Source: Xylanimonas ulmi (GTDB lineage: Bacteria > Actinomycetota > Actinomycetes > Actinomycetales > Cellulomonadaceae). From it: a stretch of 64,000 bases of DNA. Within the stretch, counting starts at the first letter, position 1. Every line of letters begins with the position of its first letter. Shown here in pieces: positions 25,733-33,686 of the stretch. Below the pieces are notes generated by a model. The model did not search any database. It had not been told where the DNA came from and saw only the letters and a program-made list of their open reading frames with translations. The position numbers were made by a program, and so were the translations under genes. Where the stretch lies: the NCBI RefSeq assembly GCF_004216535.1, contig NZ_SGWX01000001.1, positions 496,001 to 560,000 on the forward strand, given 5' to 3'.

Positions 25733-25967
25733 CCGGGCAGGGTATCCGCCCTGGAGCGCCAGAACCCGCCTGTGCGCGCGAGGCGGCGTCGGCCGAGCCC
25801 AGGACTCGCTCGCTCGCCGGCGCTCGGCGCCAGCCCGACGCCGCCCGCCAGGGTGCGCGCAGAGGCTCCGGGCACGGTGCGCCGTCACAGTCGAGGCCTG
25901 CGTCACCCGGCGCGACGAGGCCGTGCTGGAGGGTGTGCTGCCGACCCGGTAGCGCGCTTCCCGCCGC
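25733..25967. other. 235-bp gap between pentapeptide and esterase genes
   Basis: No complete gene is seen. On the plus strand, 25888-25952 reads like a gene 3' end (VEACVTRRDEAVLEGVLPTR then stop) with strongly biased G/C third bases. It may be a gene fragment, but its upstream part is not convincingly coding. Confidence 0.35.
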
Positions 25968-27269
25968 TCAGCGCGCCGTGATCCGGCGCAGCGCCCGCGG
26001 CAGGCTGACCTCCCAGCAGGCGCGGTCGTGGCCGCCGTCGTACTCCGCGTAGTGGAGCGCCTCGCATCGGCCCGCGAGCGCGTTGCGCAGGCGCCGCGTC
26101 GGCTCCAGCAGCACCCACTCGTTGAGCCCGACCTCCAGGCTCACGCGCCCCAGGCGGGCGTCGGCCTCCAGGATGGTGCGGGTGAGCCACTCCGCCGGCT
26201 CGCCGCCAGCGGGGTTCGGCCACCACAGCGAGCCGGACTGGCACACCGACGCGCCGAAGCGGTCGGGCGCGAGGCACTGGGCGTACAGCGCGCTGAGGCC
26301 ACCGAGGGACTGCCCGGCGATCGTGGTGCGGCGTGGGTCGCGGGTCACGGGCGCGCCGAGCGCGGCCGGCGCGGTGTCGATGAGGGTCAGCACGTCGGCG
26401 ACGAGGCGCGGGTTGCAGGTCAGGTCCGCGACGCGCTCGCGCATCGGGCCGTGGTCGAGCAGCAGGGTCGCGGTCGGGCGCAGGACGCCGGAGGCGGCCC
26501 ACGCGTCGAGCCGTTCGCCGTCGTTCGCGGCCCAGGCCTCGCCGTCGAGCAGCACCAGGACGTCCCAGGGGTCGGAGCCGGGGCCGCCCGCGGGCACGTG
26601 CCACCGGGCGCGGCGCGCTCCGGTCTGGACCGGGACGAAAGCGCCGCTCACGTCCGCCCGTCGCGTCGGCAGCCCTCGCGGCGCCGTCGGCCCGGAGGCG
26701 ACCGAGCCGAGCGGGCCGCACTCGCGCGCGTGCGGGTCGGGCCGGGCATGGCTCAGGAGGTCGTACCAGGCCTCGACCGCACGACGGCGGTGCGGCGGTG
26801 TGACCGCGAGAGACCGAGCGCGGCGCTGGTCCAGGTCTGCGAGGCCGGACGCCGGACGGGATCGGCCGTCGTCGACCGCCAGGCTGTAGCTGCCCCGCCA
26901 AGCTGCGCCGAGGCGCAGCGTCAGCGTCCACACGTCGGTGCCCGCGATGGGGGTCATCAGCGCCTGGGGGTAGGTCGTGTCGTCGACGAGTTTGTTGATC
27001 ACGACGGCGACCTGTCGGGCCGTGCCGCGATGGGCGAACGTGTACTCCCGCACCGGCCCTCGGCCCTCGATGAGGGGCGTGCCGTGCGCGACGACGTGCG
27101 CCCAGAACGCGTCGACCACCTCAGGGCCCGCGCCCGCGGCGAGCGCGGTGCGCAGCGCCTCGACCTGGGGCGACGTGCCATGCGCCGGCGCGTCCGGGCG
27201 GGCGACATGGGGCGGGATGGACAGCTCGCGCGCGCCGGACGGCGGGCTCGTGAACGGGTTGGCGGGCAC
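25968..27269 (-). CDS. Enterochelin-esterase (Fes)-like alpha/beta hydrolase
   Basis: A 433-residue protein. The N-terminal half resembles the Fes lid/CBM-like domain (VREYTFAHRGTARQVAVVIN, WRGSYSLAVDD, DLDQRRA) and the C-terminal half is an esterase-D-like hydrolase with the nucleophile in TTIAGQSLGGLSALY and the His in EYDGGHDRACWEVSLP. Fes hydrolyses ferric catecholate siderophores in the cytosol to release iron. No siderophore transport or synthesis gene is nearby. GTG at 27269 was chosen. Three 16-bp direct repeats lie just upstream of the start and may be its regulator site; no IdeR/DtxR consensus was found. Confidence 0.85.
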   Translation of the reverse strand: MPANPFTSPPSGARELSIPPHVARPDAPAHGTSPQVEALRTALAAGAGPEVVDAFWAHVVAHGTPLIEGRGPVREYTFAHRGTARQVAVVINKLVDDTTYPQALMTPIAGTDVWTLTLRLGAAWRGSYSLAVDDGRSRPASGLADLDQRRARSLAVTPPHRRRAVEAWYDLLSHARPDPHARECGPLGSVASGPTAPRGLPTRRADVSGAFVPVQTGARRARWHVPAGGPGSDPWDVLVLLDGEAWAANDGERLDAWAASGVLRPTATLLLDHGPMRERVADLTCNPRLVADVLTLIDTAPAALGAPVTRDPRRTTIAGQSLGGLSALYAQCLAPDRFGASVCQSGSLWWPNPAGGEPAEWLTRTILEADARLGRVSLEVGLNEWVLLEPTRRLRNALAGRCEALHYAEYDGGHDRACWEVSLPRALRRITAR

Positions 27270-27277
27270 CGGCCCAC

Positions 27278-27325
27278 TGTAGAGACGCGTGACTGTAGTG
27301 ACGCGTGACGGTAGAGACGCGTGGC
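27278..27325. repeat. Three tandem 16-bp repeats upstream of fes-like gene
   Basis: TGTAGAGACGCGTGAC, TGTAGTGACGCGTGAC and GGTAGAGACGCGTGGC lie head to tail (27278-27293, 27294-27309, 27310-27325), each with an ACGCGT core. They begin 8 bases upstream of the fes-like GTG. The 16-bp period is near 1.5 helix turns, so they look like an iterated regulator site. Confidence 0.8.
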
Positions 27326-27352
27326 ACGAGCCGGCCGCGGCCTCAGGCGTCG

Positions 27353-28246
27353 TCAGCGCTCCGGGCGCCAGCGGCGGAACGTGTCGCCGAGCGTGGGCAC
27401 CGCCAGTTCGAGTGCGATGCGCCGGAAGGCCGCGAGCTCCGGCGCAGTCCGGTGTGCGTCGGACGCCAGTCCCACGCGCGCGGCCGGCACGCCGTCGAGC
27501 GGGCGGTAGACCACCTCGGGGCGTGGGTACAGGTCGGAGACGGACGCGCCGACGATGGCGATGCCGCGGCGCGCGGCGACGTGTTCGAGCTTCTCCTCCA
27601 TCGAGCGCGTCGTGATCCCTGGGCGGCTGCTGGGCAGATGGTCGCCTGCCCAACCGGGCACCAGGTCGGGGGAGTCGAGCAGCGGCTCGTCCTCCAGGTC
27701 GCGCACGTCGATCCGCCCACGGTCGGAGAGGGGGTGGTCGCGGCGCAGCGCGACCACGCGGGGCTCCTCGGCGAGGGGGGTCACGGTCAGTCCGGCGTCG
27801 TCGAACGGGTAGCGCAGGAACCCGACGTCGGCCGTGCCGTCGTGCAGCACGGTGACCTGGTCGAGGAACGAGGTGCGCACGACGTCGGCGTCCCACCCGG
27901 GGTGGGTGTCACAGAAGCGTGAGGCTATGGCCGTGACCACCAGGCCGGGCATGAACGCGATCGTGAGCAGCCGCCGCTCATCGCTCGTGCGCGACGCGCG
28001 GCGCACCAGGGCGTCGGCGGCGCGCAGCAGCGGCAGCGCGTCCTCAAGCACCTGCTCGCCGGCCGGGGTCAACGTGGTGCCCAGGTGCGACCGGTCGAGC
28101 AGCCGAACGCCGAGCTCGCGCTCCAACGCGCGCAGCTGACGTGTCAGGACGGGCTGGGCGACGAAGAGCTGGTCGGCGGCGGCCCGCATCGACGCCGTCT
28201 GGGCCACGGCGACGAAGTAGCGCAGTTTGCGCAGGTCGACGTCCAT
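27353..28246 (-). CDS. LysR-family transcriptional regulator
   Basis: A 297-residue regulator with a canonical N-terminal HTH (LRKLRYFVAVAQTASMRAAA, VAQPVLTRQLRALERELG, VRLLDRSHLGTTLTPAGEQV) and a full periplasmic-binding-like effector domain (LLTIAFMPGLVVTAIASRF, DVGFLRYPFDDAGLTVTPL). It is closest in style to the CbnR/CatR/BenM group that senses aromatic or hydroxy acids. Lying near the protocatechuate operon, it could serve aromatic metabolism, but it is not directly adjacent to that operon. ATG at 28246 starts four residues before the HTH. Confidence 0.9.
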   Translation of the reverse strand: MDVDLRKLRYFVAVAQTASMRAAADQLFVAQPVLTRQLRALERELGVRLLDRSHLGTTLTPAGEQVLEDALPLLRAADALVRRASRTSDERRLLTIAFMPGLVVTAIASRFCDTHPGWDADVVRTSFLDQVTVLHDGTADVGFLRYPFDDAGLTVTPLAEEPRVVALRRDHPLSDRGRIDVRDLEDEPLLDSPDLVPGWAGDHLPSSRPGITTRSMEEKLEHVAARRGIAIVGASVSDLYPRPEVVYRPLDGVPAARVGLASDAHRTAPELAAFRRIALELAVPTLGDTFRRWRPER

Positions 28247-28313
28247 GCTGCTCCTCGCTCCGGGGGCCTGAGCGATCCGGCGCCCGCGCAGGCGCCGTCC
28301 GCCGCCGGGAGAC

Positions 28314-28349
28314 GGTCAGGACGACGTCGCGTCCGCCGTCGTCCTGACC
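28314..28349. terminator. Hairpin downstream of the frameshifted SDR gene
   Basis: A perfect 13-bp inverted repeat, GGTCAGGACGACG (28314-28326) and CGTCGTCCTGACC (28337-28349), has a 10-base loop and starts 52 bases after the SDR stop on the minus strand. There is no T tract. It is likely a GC-type terminator between the SDR and the lysR gene. Confidence 0.6.
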
Positions 28350-28401
28350 ATCATGGGCCGCGGGTGGGCGCTCCGCCTGCCCCCGCACCCCACGCGGCGG
28401 C

Positions 28402-29125
28402 TCAGACGAGCACCGTGCCGCCGTCGATCACGCTGACCACGCCGGTGGCGTAGTCCTGCTCGATGAGGTGGACGTACTCGCGCGCGGCGTCCTCGGGCTC
28501 CGCGACGCGGCCGAGCGGCAGCGACTTGCCCGTCACCTCGTACATGAGCTCGCGGTCGGCCTCGGGCATGCCGGCCCACAGGGGGCTGCGGACCACGCCC
28601 GGGGGCCACGACGTTGACCCGCAGCGGGGCCAGCTCCACGGCCAAGGAGCGGGCCGCCGCGATAACGGCGCCGGAGACGGCCGCGCCGAGGAACCAGCCC
28701 GGCCCGCCCTTGAGCGCGGCGGTGCCCGCGGTCAGCGTGATCGACCCGCCCGCGCGCAGGTGCGGCACGGCCTGGCGGACGACGTCGAGCATGTGCACGA
28801 GCCGCAGGCCGAGGATCCGCGCCCCGGCATCGGCCGTGTAGCCGTCGAGCGTGGTGGCGGCGAACGCGTCTCCCGCGGTGTAGACGAGGTGGTCGAACGG
28901 ACCGACCTCATCGAGGAGGGCGGCGACCGCGGACGGGTCCGAGGCGTCGACCGCGCGACCGGAAGCCGACGGCGGAAGGCGGCGCACGGCGGACTCGACG
29001 GAGGCCGGGTTGCGGGACGCGACGACGACGCTCGCGCCCTTCGCGGCGAGCGCCTGCGCGGTGGCGAAGCCGAGGCCGCTGGTGCCGCCGAACACGACGA
29101 CGGTGTGAGAGGCGTTGAGTGACAT
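28402..29125 (-). pseudogene. SDR-family oxidoreductase broken by a +1 frameshift
   Basis: From ATG 29125 the product begins with TVVVFGGTSGLGFATAQALA and runs as an SDR to about RVNVVAPG. There the frame changes; the rest (RSPLWAGMPEADRELMYEV, GRVAEPEDAAREYVHLIEQ, YATGVVSVIDGGTVLV) lies in another frame ending at 28402. The shift falls in a five-G run at 28601-28605, where one base fewer restores a normal 240-residue SDR of the type lacking a standard YxxxK (the region reads AAVSGAVIAA). It may be a real mutation or a homopolymer sequencing error. Confidence 0.8.
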
Positions 29126-29456
29126 GGGGTGCTCCTGGGTCAGGTGCGGCCCGCTCTGGGCCGTGCCGACACAGTCCGCTGGCGCATCGCGCGTGGCTAC
29201 TACCTGGGCGGTCCGCGCGATACCCGGCGGACATCACCCCAGGCCCGCGGCGACGCGCGGCGGGGGGCTCTCTCAACCGCTCGGGCATTGACGGCGGTGA
29301 CGCGCGTCACCTATGTTCGGAGTGAGCACAGTTGTTCGGCAGGTGGTCACCAGCGTTCGAAGACGAACGCGGGTCGGCGTCAGCGACATCCCCTCCCGGC
29401 ACGCCGTGGCGACGGCACTGTGCGAAGTCGAAGGCACCGTTCAAAGGAGAACTCCC
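29126..29456. promoter_or_regulatory. 331-bp control region of the aromatic-acid operon
   Basis: This gap separates the divergent SDR pseudogene and the ABC/pca operon. It holds no convincing gene. A sigma70-type promoter, TTGACG (29287-29292), 18-bp spacer, TATGTT (29311-29316), points toward the operon and leaves a leader of about 130 bases before the GTG at 29457. AAAGGAGA (29443-29450) is the ribosome site. Codon-like sequence in the leader is open in frame with the first gene but is not needed for its signal peptide. Confidence 0.7.
29295..29310. promoter_or_regulatory. 16-bp perfect palindrome inside the operon promoter spacer
   Basis: GGTGACGCGCGTCACC fills most of the 18-bp spacer between TTGACG and TATGTT. 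A protein bound here would directly control the ABC/pca operon. The PcaR-like IclR regulator encoded within the operon is the first candidate; the nearby LysR is a second. Confidence 0.7.
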
Positions 29457-30446
29457 GTGCGTCGTCTTGTCTCGTCCGCAGCGGCGGCCTGTGCCGCCGC
29501 GCTCGTCCTCGCCGCGTGCGCCAGCGGCTCATCCGCTCAGAACGGGTCCACCCCCACCGCTCAGGAGGGCGAGGGCTCCGGCGCCCTGACGCCCGTGTCG
29601 GTCGGCGTGATCCCGATCGTCGACGTCGCCCCGATCTATCTGGGCGTCGAGCAGGGGTTCTTCGAGGAGGAGGGCCTCGACGTCACGCTCGAACTCGCAC
29701 AGGGAGGCGCCGCGATCGTCCCCGCCGTGATGAGCGGCCAGTACCAGTTCGGCTTCAGCAACACCACGTCGCTGATCCTGGCCTCCGAGCAAGGCCTGGG
29801 CATCACGATCCTCACCGCCGGGGCCATCTCGACCGGCGAGGTCGGGGCCGACTTCGGCGGCGTCGTCGCGATGCCCGACTCGGGGATCGCCACCGCCGCG
29901 GACCTGGCCGGAAAGACCGTCGCGGTCAACACGCTCAAGAACATCGGCGACACCACCGTGCGCGCCGTCGTCGACCAGGCCGGGGCCGACCCGGACTCCG
30001 TCACCTTCGTCGAGATGGGCTTCCCCGACATGCCGGCCGCGGTCGCGGGCGGGCAGGTCGACGCCGCGTGGATCGTCGAGCCGCACCTGACCCGCGCGAT
30101 CCAGGCGGGAGCCCAGGTTGTGAGCTGGAACTTCGCCGAGTCGGACCCCGACCTGCTTGTGGGCGTGTACTTCACCAGCCAGCAGCGCGTCGCGGACGAC
30201 CCCGAGATGGTGGCCGCGTTCACCGCCGCGATGCGCAAGTCACTCGACTACGGGCAGAGCAACCCGGACGCGATCCGTGCCGTCCTCGACACCTACACGG
30301 AGATTGACCCCGCGGTGAAGGAGGCCATGAGCCTGCCCCATTGGGCGCCCGACGCCGAGGCGGGCGCGATCCAGCGACTCGCCGACCTTGGTGCGAGGTA
30401 CGGCATGTTCGACTCGCCGCCCGACACGTCGAAGCTCCTGCCGTGA
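29457..30446 (+). CDS. ABC transporter substrate-binding lipoprotein (SsuA/TauA/NMT1 family)
   Basis: A 329-residue lipoprotein with signal peptide RRLVSSAAAACAAALVLAA and lipobox LAAC, so it is anchored outside the membrane. The mature part has SVGVIPIVDVAPIYLGVEQG, LELAQGGAAIVPAVMSGQYQ, KTVAVNTLKNIGDTTV and VDAAWIVEPHL, marks of the SsuA/TauA/NMT1 type II binding proteins that carry sulfonates, nitrate, thiamine precursors or aromatic acids. Given its operon, 4-hydroxybenzoate or another aromatic carboxylate is the likely ligand. GTG at 29457 follows the AAAGGAGA ribosome site. First gene of the 15-gene unit; overlaps the permease gene by 4 bases. Confidence 0.88.
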   Translation: MRRLVSSAAAACAAALVLAACASGSSAQNGSTPTAQEGEGSGALTPVSVGVIPIVDVAPIYLGVEQGFFEEEGLDVTLELAQGGAAIVPAVMSGQYQFGFSNTTSLILASEQGLGITILTAGAISTGEVGADFGGVVAMPDSGIATAADLAGKTVAVNTLKNIGDTTVRAVVDQAGADPDSVTFVEMGFPDMPAAVAGGQVDAAWIVEPHLTRAIQAGAQVVSWNFAESDPDLLVGVYFTSQQRVADDPEMVAAFTAAMRKSLDYGQSNPDAIRAVLDTYTEIDPAVKEAMSLPHWAPDAEAGAIQRLADLGARYGMFDSPPDTSKLLP

Positions 30447-31231
30447 CGAGTCGTGTGCGCCGTCGCCTCCCCGGCTGGGCCTGGGGTCTGGCCGGGGTCG
30501 CGACCCTGCTCGCCGTCCTGGAGGCCGTGCCGCGCGCCGGGGTCGTGGACCGGCGGTTCCTGCCCACGTCGTCGGACATCCTCGGCACCCTGGTCCATCG
30601 GCTCGGGTCGGGGGAGTTCTGGACGGCGCTGGGGCAGACGCTGACGACCTGGGGCGCCGGGCTGGGGATCGCGTTGACGGCGGGCGTCGCGCTCGGCGTG
30701 GTCATCGGCATGGCGCCGTTCCTGCGGGCAGCGACGGCCTCGACGATCGAGTTTCTGCGCCCCGTGCCGTCGGTCGCGCTCATCCCGGTGGCGGTGCTGC
30801 TGTTCGGCACCGGACGCGCCTCGACCCTGCTGCTGGTGGTCTACGCCTCGTTCTGGCAGGTGTTGGTCCAGGTCCTGTCCGGTGTCCAGGATGTCGACCC
30901 CGTGGCCTCGGACACCGCGCGCTCCTACCGCTTCTCGCTATGGGCGCGGGTGCGGACCGTGATCTGGCCGACGACGCTGCCGTACGCGATGACCGGGCTG
31001 CGCCTGGCCGCGTCGGTCGCACTGATCTTGACCGTCACCGGCGAGCTGCTGATCGGCACGCCGGGCCTGGGCCTGCTGATCTCGCGGGCGCAGTCGTCGG
31101 GCGCGGTGGCCTCGATGTACGCGCTGGTGGTCGTGACCGGGCTGCTCGGGGTCGCGCTGAACCTGCTGGCGCGCGCCGTGGAGGCCAGAGCCCTGTTCTG
31201 GCACCCGTCGATCCGAGGGGAGGCGCCATGA
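30443..31231 (+). CDS. ABC transporter permease 1 (SsuC/TauC-like)
   Basis: A 262-residue inner-membrane protein with six predicted helices and the BPD permease loop DPVASDTARSYRFSLWARVR (EAA-type coupling motif). Helix PSVALIPVAVLLFGTGRAST is typical of the SsuC/TauC group. GTG at 30443 overlaps the binding-protein stop (GTGA). A second, different permease follows directly with another overlap, so the channel is probably a heterodimer. Confidence 0.9.
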   Translation: MTSRVRRRLPGWAWGLAGVATLLAVLEAVPRAGVVDRRFLPTSSDILGTLVHRLGSGEFWTALGQTLTTWGAGLGIALTAGVALGVVIGMAPFLRAATASTIEFLRPVPSVALIPVAVLLFGTGRASTLLLVVYASFWQVLVQVLSGVQDVDPVASDTARSYRFSLWARVRTVIWPTTLPYAMTGLRLAASVALILTVTGELLIGTPGLGLLISRAQSSGAVASMYALVVVTGLLGVALNLLARAVEARALFWHPSIRGEAP

Positions 31232-32022
31232 CGCGCGCCTGGCGCCCGATCCTGCTCGCCACGGGCCTGCCCGCCGTCCTGCTGGGCCTGTGGTGGGCGC
31301 TGACGGCCGAGAGCACCTCGTTCTTCAACCCGCCGCTGGCCCGGATCCTGGCCCAGTTCCGCCAGACGTGGTTCACGCAGCCGTTCGGCGAGTCGCTGTT
31401 CGTGCACGACGTCCTGCCCTCGGTGGCGCGTCTGCTGGCCGGCTACCTTGTCGCGCTCGCGATCGGCGTCGGGCTGGGCGTCGCGATCGGCTCGTCGCGC
31501 GCGCTGCGCGCCTACTGCGAGCCGGTGCTCGAGTTCTTCCGCGCGATCCCGCCGCCGGTCATGGTGCCGATCCTCATGCTGTTCCTCGGCATCGGCACGC
31601 CCATGCGCGTATTCGTCATCGCGACCGGGTGCCTGTGGCCGATCCTGCTCAACACGATCGAGGGCGTGCGCGGGATCGACCCCGTGCTGCGCGACACCGC
31701 CCGCGCTTACCGCCTCGGGCGCCGCTCGATGGTGCGGCACCTGGTGGTGCGCGGGGCGAGCCCGCAGATCGTCACCGGCGCCCGCCAGGCTCTGTCGATC
31801 GGGATCATCCTCATGGTCATCTCCGAGATGTTCACGGCGCGTGACGGCCTCGGTTTCACCGTCGTGTCGTTCCAGCGCAGCTTCGCGATCCCCGAGATGT
31901 GGTCAGGCGTGATCATCCTCGGCCTGATCGGCGTGCTGCTGTCCCTCGTCTTCCGGGCCGTCACCGAGGCGGTCCTGGCCTGGTACCTGGGGTACCGGTC
32001 CGCGCAGCGTGGAGGTGCCTGA
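31228..32022 (+). CDS. ABC transporter permease 2 (SsuC/TauC-like)
   Basis: A 264-residue six-helix permease, related to but clearly different from the preceding one. It has FRAIPPPVMVPILMLFLGIG and the coupling loop GIDPVLRDTARAYRLGRRSM. ATG at 31228 overlaps the stop of permease 1 (ATGA). Most TauABC/SsuABC systems use one permease as a homodimer; two tandem non-identical ones are less common. The ATPase gene follows after 4 bases. Confidence 0.9.
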   Translation: MTRAWRPILLATGLPAVLLGLWWALTAESTSFFNPPLARILAQFRQTWFTQPFGESLFVHDVLPSVARLLAGYLVALAIGVGLGVAIGSSRALRAYCEPVLEFFRAIPPPVMVPILMLFLGIGTPMRVFVIATGCLWPILLNTIEGVRGIDPVLRDTARAYRLGRRSMVRHLVVRGASPQIVTGARQALSIGIILMVISEMFTARDGLGFTVVSFQRSFAIPEMWSGVIILGLIGVLLSLVFRAVTEAVLAWYLGYRSAQRGGA

Positions 32023-32026
32023 CCTG

Positions 32027-32890
32027 ATGACCAGTCCTGCGACCACCCCCGAGCACGGCGCGCGCCTCGACGTGCGCGGCCTGCGCAAGGTCTACACCGG
32101 ACGCGGAGAGCCGGTCGAGGCCATCGCGGAGCTCACCTTCGAGGTCAAGGCCGGCGAGCTCGTGTGCGTCGTCGGCCCCTCAGGGGCCGGTAAGACGACG
32201 CTGCTGCGCTGCATGGCCGGGCTCATGCCCGCCACCTCCGGCGCGATCACGCTCGGCGGCGCCCCGATCTCGGGGCCGCCGCCCGGCATGGCCGTGGTGC
32301 TCCAGGAGTACGGCCGCTCGCTGTTCCCGTGGATGAGCGTCGCCCAGAACGTCGACCTGCCCCTGAGGGAGAAGGGCGTGCGCCGCGCCGAGCGCCGCAC
32401 CAAGGTCTCCGAGGCCCTGGCCGCCGTCGGCCTGGGCGACGTGCATGACGCCTACCCGTGGCAGCTGTCGGGCGGTATGCAGCAGCGCGTCGCGATCGCC
32501 CGCGCCGCGGCGTACGAGCCCCAGGTGCTGCTCATGGACGAGCCATTCGCCGCGGTCGACGCGCAGACGCGCTTCGAGCTCGAGGACCTCGTGCGGTCCC
32601 TGTGGCGGCGCCTGGGGGTGACCGTCGTGTTCGTCACGCATGACATCGACGAGGCGATCTACCTCGGCGAGCGCGTGCTCGTGCTCTCGGCCCGCCCCAC
32701 CGTGGTGCTTGAGGACGTGTCCGTCGGCCTCGGCGCCGAACGCGACCAGCTCACCACCCGTGCGGACCCCGAGTTCGCGCGGCTGCGCACCCACGTCTAC
32801 GAGCTGGTCCAGGCCGCCAAACGCGGCGCCCGCACCCTCGCCGACGCCCACCTGACCCACCCTGTCCGGATTGGCGGCGAGGCCCGATGA
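32027..32890 (+). CDS. ABC transporter ATP-binding protein (SsuB/TauB-like)
   Basis: A 287-residue ATPase with Walker A VVGPSGAGKTTLL, the Q-loop VLQEYGRSLFPWM, signature LSGGMQQRVAIARA, Walker B VLLMDEPFAAVD and the switch His in FVTHDIDEA. It powers the two permeases for uptake of the operon's substrate. ATG at 32027 was chosen with GGAGG 12 bases upstream; an in-frame GTG at 32009 would make the ribosome site part of the gene. It overlaps the following regulator gene by 4 bases. Confidence 0.93.
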   Translation: MTSPATTPEHGARLDVRGLRKVYTGRGEPVEAIAELTFEVKAGELVCVVGPSGAGKTTLLRCMAGLMPATSGAITLGGAPISGPPPGMAVVLQEYGRSLFPWMSVAQNVDLPLREKGVRRAERRTKVSEALAAVGLGDVHDAYPWQLSGGMQQRVAIARAAAYEPQVLLMDEPFAAVDAQTRFELEDLVRSLWRRLGVTVVFVTHDIDEAIYLGERVLVLSARPTVVLEDVSVGLGAERDQLTTRADPEFARLRTHVYELVQAAKRGARTLADAHLTHPVRIGGEAR

Positions 32891-33675
32891 CGGCGCCCGG
32901 TCCCGGCGCTCCGCACGGCGCGGAGTTCGTCCAGTCGCTGGAGCGCGGCTTGGCGGTCATTCGGGCGTTCGGGCCCGACCGCCCCGCGCTCACGCTGAGC
33001 GAGGTCGCCCGCGAGACGGGCCTGTCGCGCGCGTCCGCGCGGCGATTCCTGCTCACGCTCGTCGAGCTCGGCTACGTCGCCTCCGACGGCCGCGAGTACC
33101 GGCTGCTGCCCTCGGTGCTCGACCTCGGCTACGCCTACCTGTCGAGTCTGCGCCTGCCCGATGTCGTGACCCCGTACCTGCGCGACCTGTCGCGCGCGGT
33201 CGACGAGTCGACGTCGGTGGCCGTCCTGGACGGGTCCGACATGGTCTACGTGGCCCGGGTTGCCACGCGGCGCATCATGAGCGCCGCGATCCACGTCGGC
33301 ACGCGGTTCCCTGCGTACGCGACGTCGATGGGGCGCACGCTGCTCGCGCACCTCGAGGGGGCCGTGCTCGACGACTACCTGGAGCGCACGCCGCTGCGGC
33401 CGCTGACCGCGCGCACCATCACCGACCCCGACGCCCTGCGCGCCGAGCTCGCCCAGGTGCGCGAGCGCGGTTGGGCGCTGGTGGACCAGGAGCTCGAGGA
33501 GGGTCTGCGCTCGGTCGCGGCCCCGCTGCGCGACGGCTCGGGCGCCGTCGTCGCCGCCGTCAACGTCTCGGCGCCCGTGCGCCGCGGCACGGTCGAGGAG
33601 CTCCTCGAGCACATCCTGACGCCGCTGCTCAAGGCGGCGGCGTCCATCGAGGCCGACCTGGGTCGGCTGCGGTAG
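32887..33675 (+). CDS. pcaR: IclR-family regulator, PcaR/PcaU/PobR type
   Basis: A 262-residue regulator with N-terminal winged HTH (VQSLERGLAVIRAFGPDRPA, LSEVARETGLSRASARRFLL) and an IclR effector domain (VYVARVATRRIMSAAIHVGT, YATSMGRTLLAHL, TDPDALRAELAQVRERGWAL). It matches the beta-ketoadipate regulators PcaR/PobR, usually activators that respond to beta-ketoadipate, protocatechuate or 4-hydroxybenzoate. It is embedded mid-operon, overlapping the ATPase gene (ATGA) and 11 bases from pcaF, so it would be autoregulated. The promoter palindrome at 29295-29310 is its probable site. Confidence 0.87.
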   Translation: MTAPGPGAPHGAEFVQSLERGLAVIRAFGPDRPALTLSEVARETGLSRASARRFLLTLVELGYVASDGREYRLLPSVLDLGYAYLSSLRLPDVVTPYLRDLSRAVDESTSVAVLDGSDMVYVARVATRRIMSAAIHVGTRFPAYATSMGRTLLAHLEGAVLDDYLERTPLRPLTARTITDPDALRAELAQVRERGWALVDQELEEGLRSVAAPLRDGSGAVVAAVNVSAPVRRGTVEELLEHILTPLLKAAASIEADLGRLR

Positions 33676-33686
33676 GGGACGCGCAC

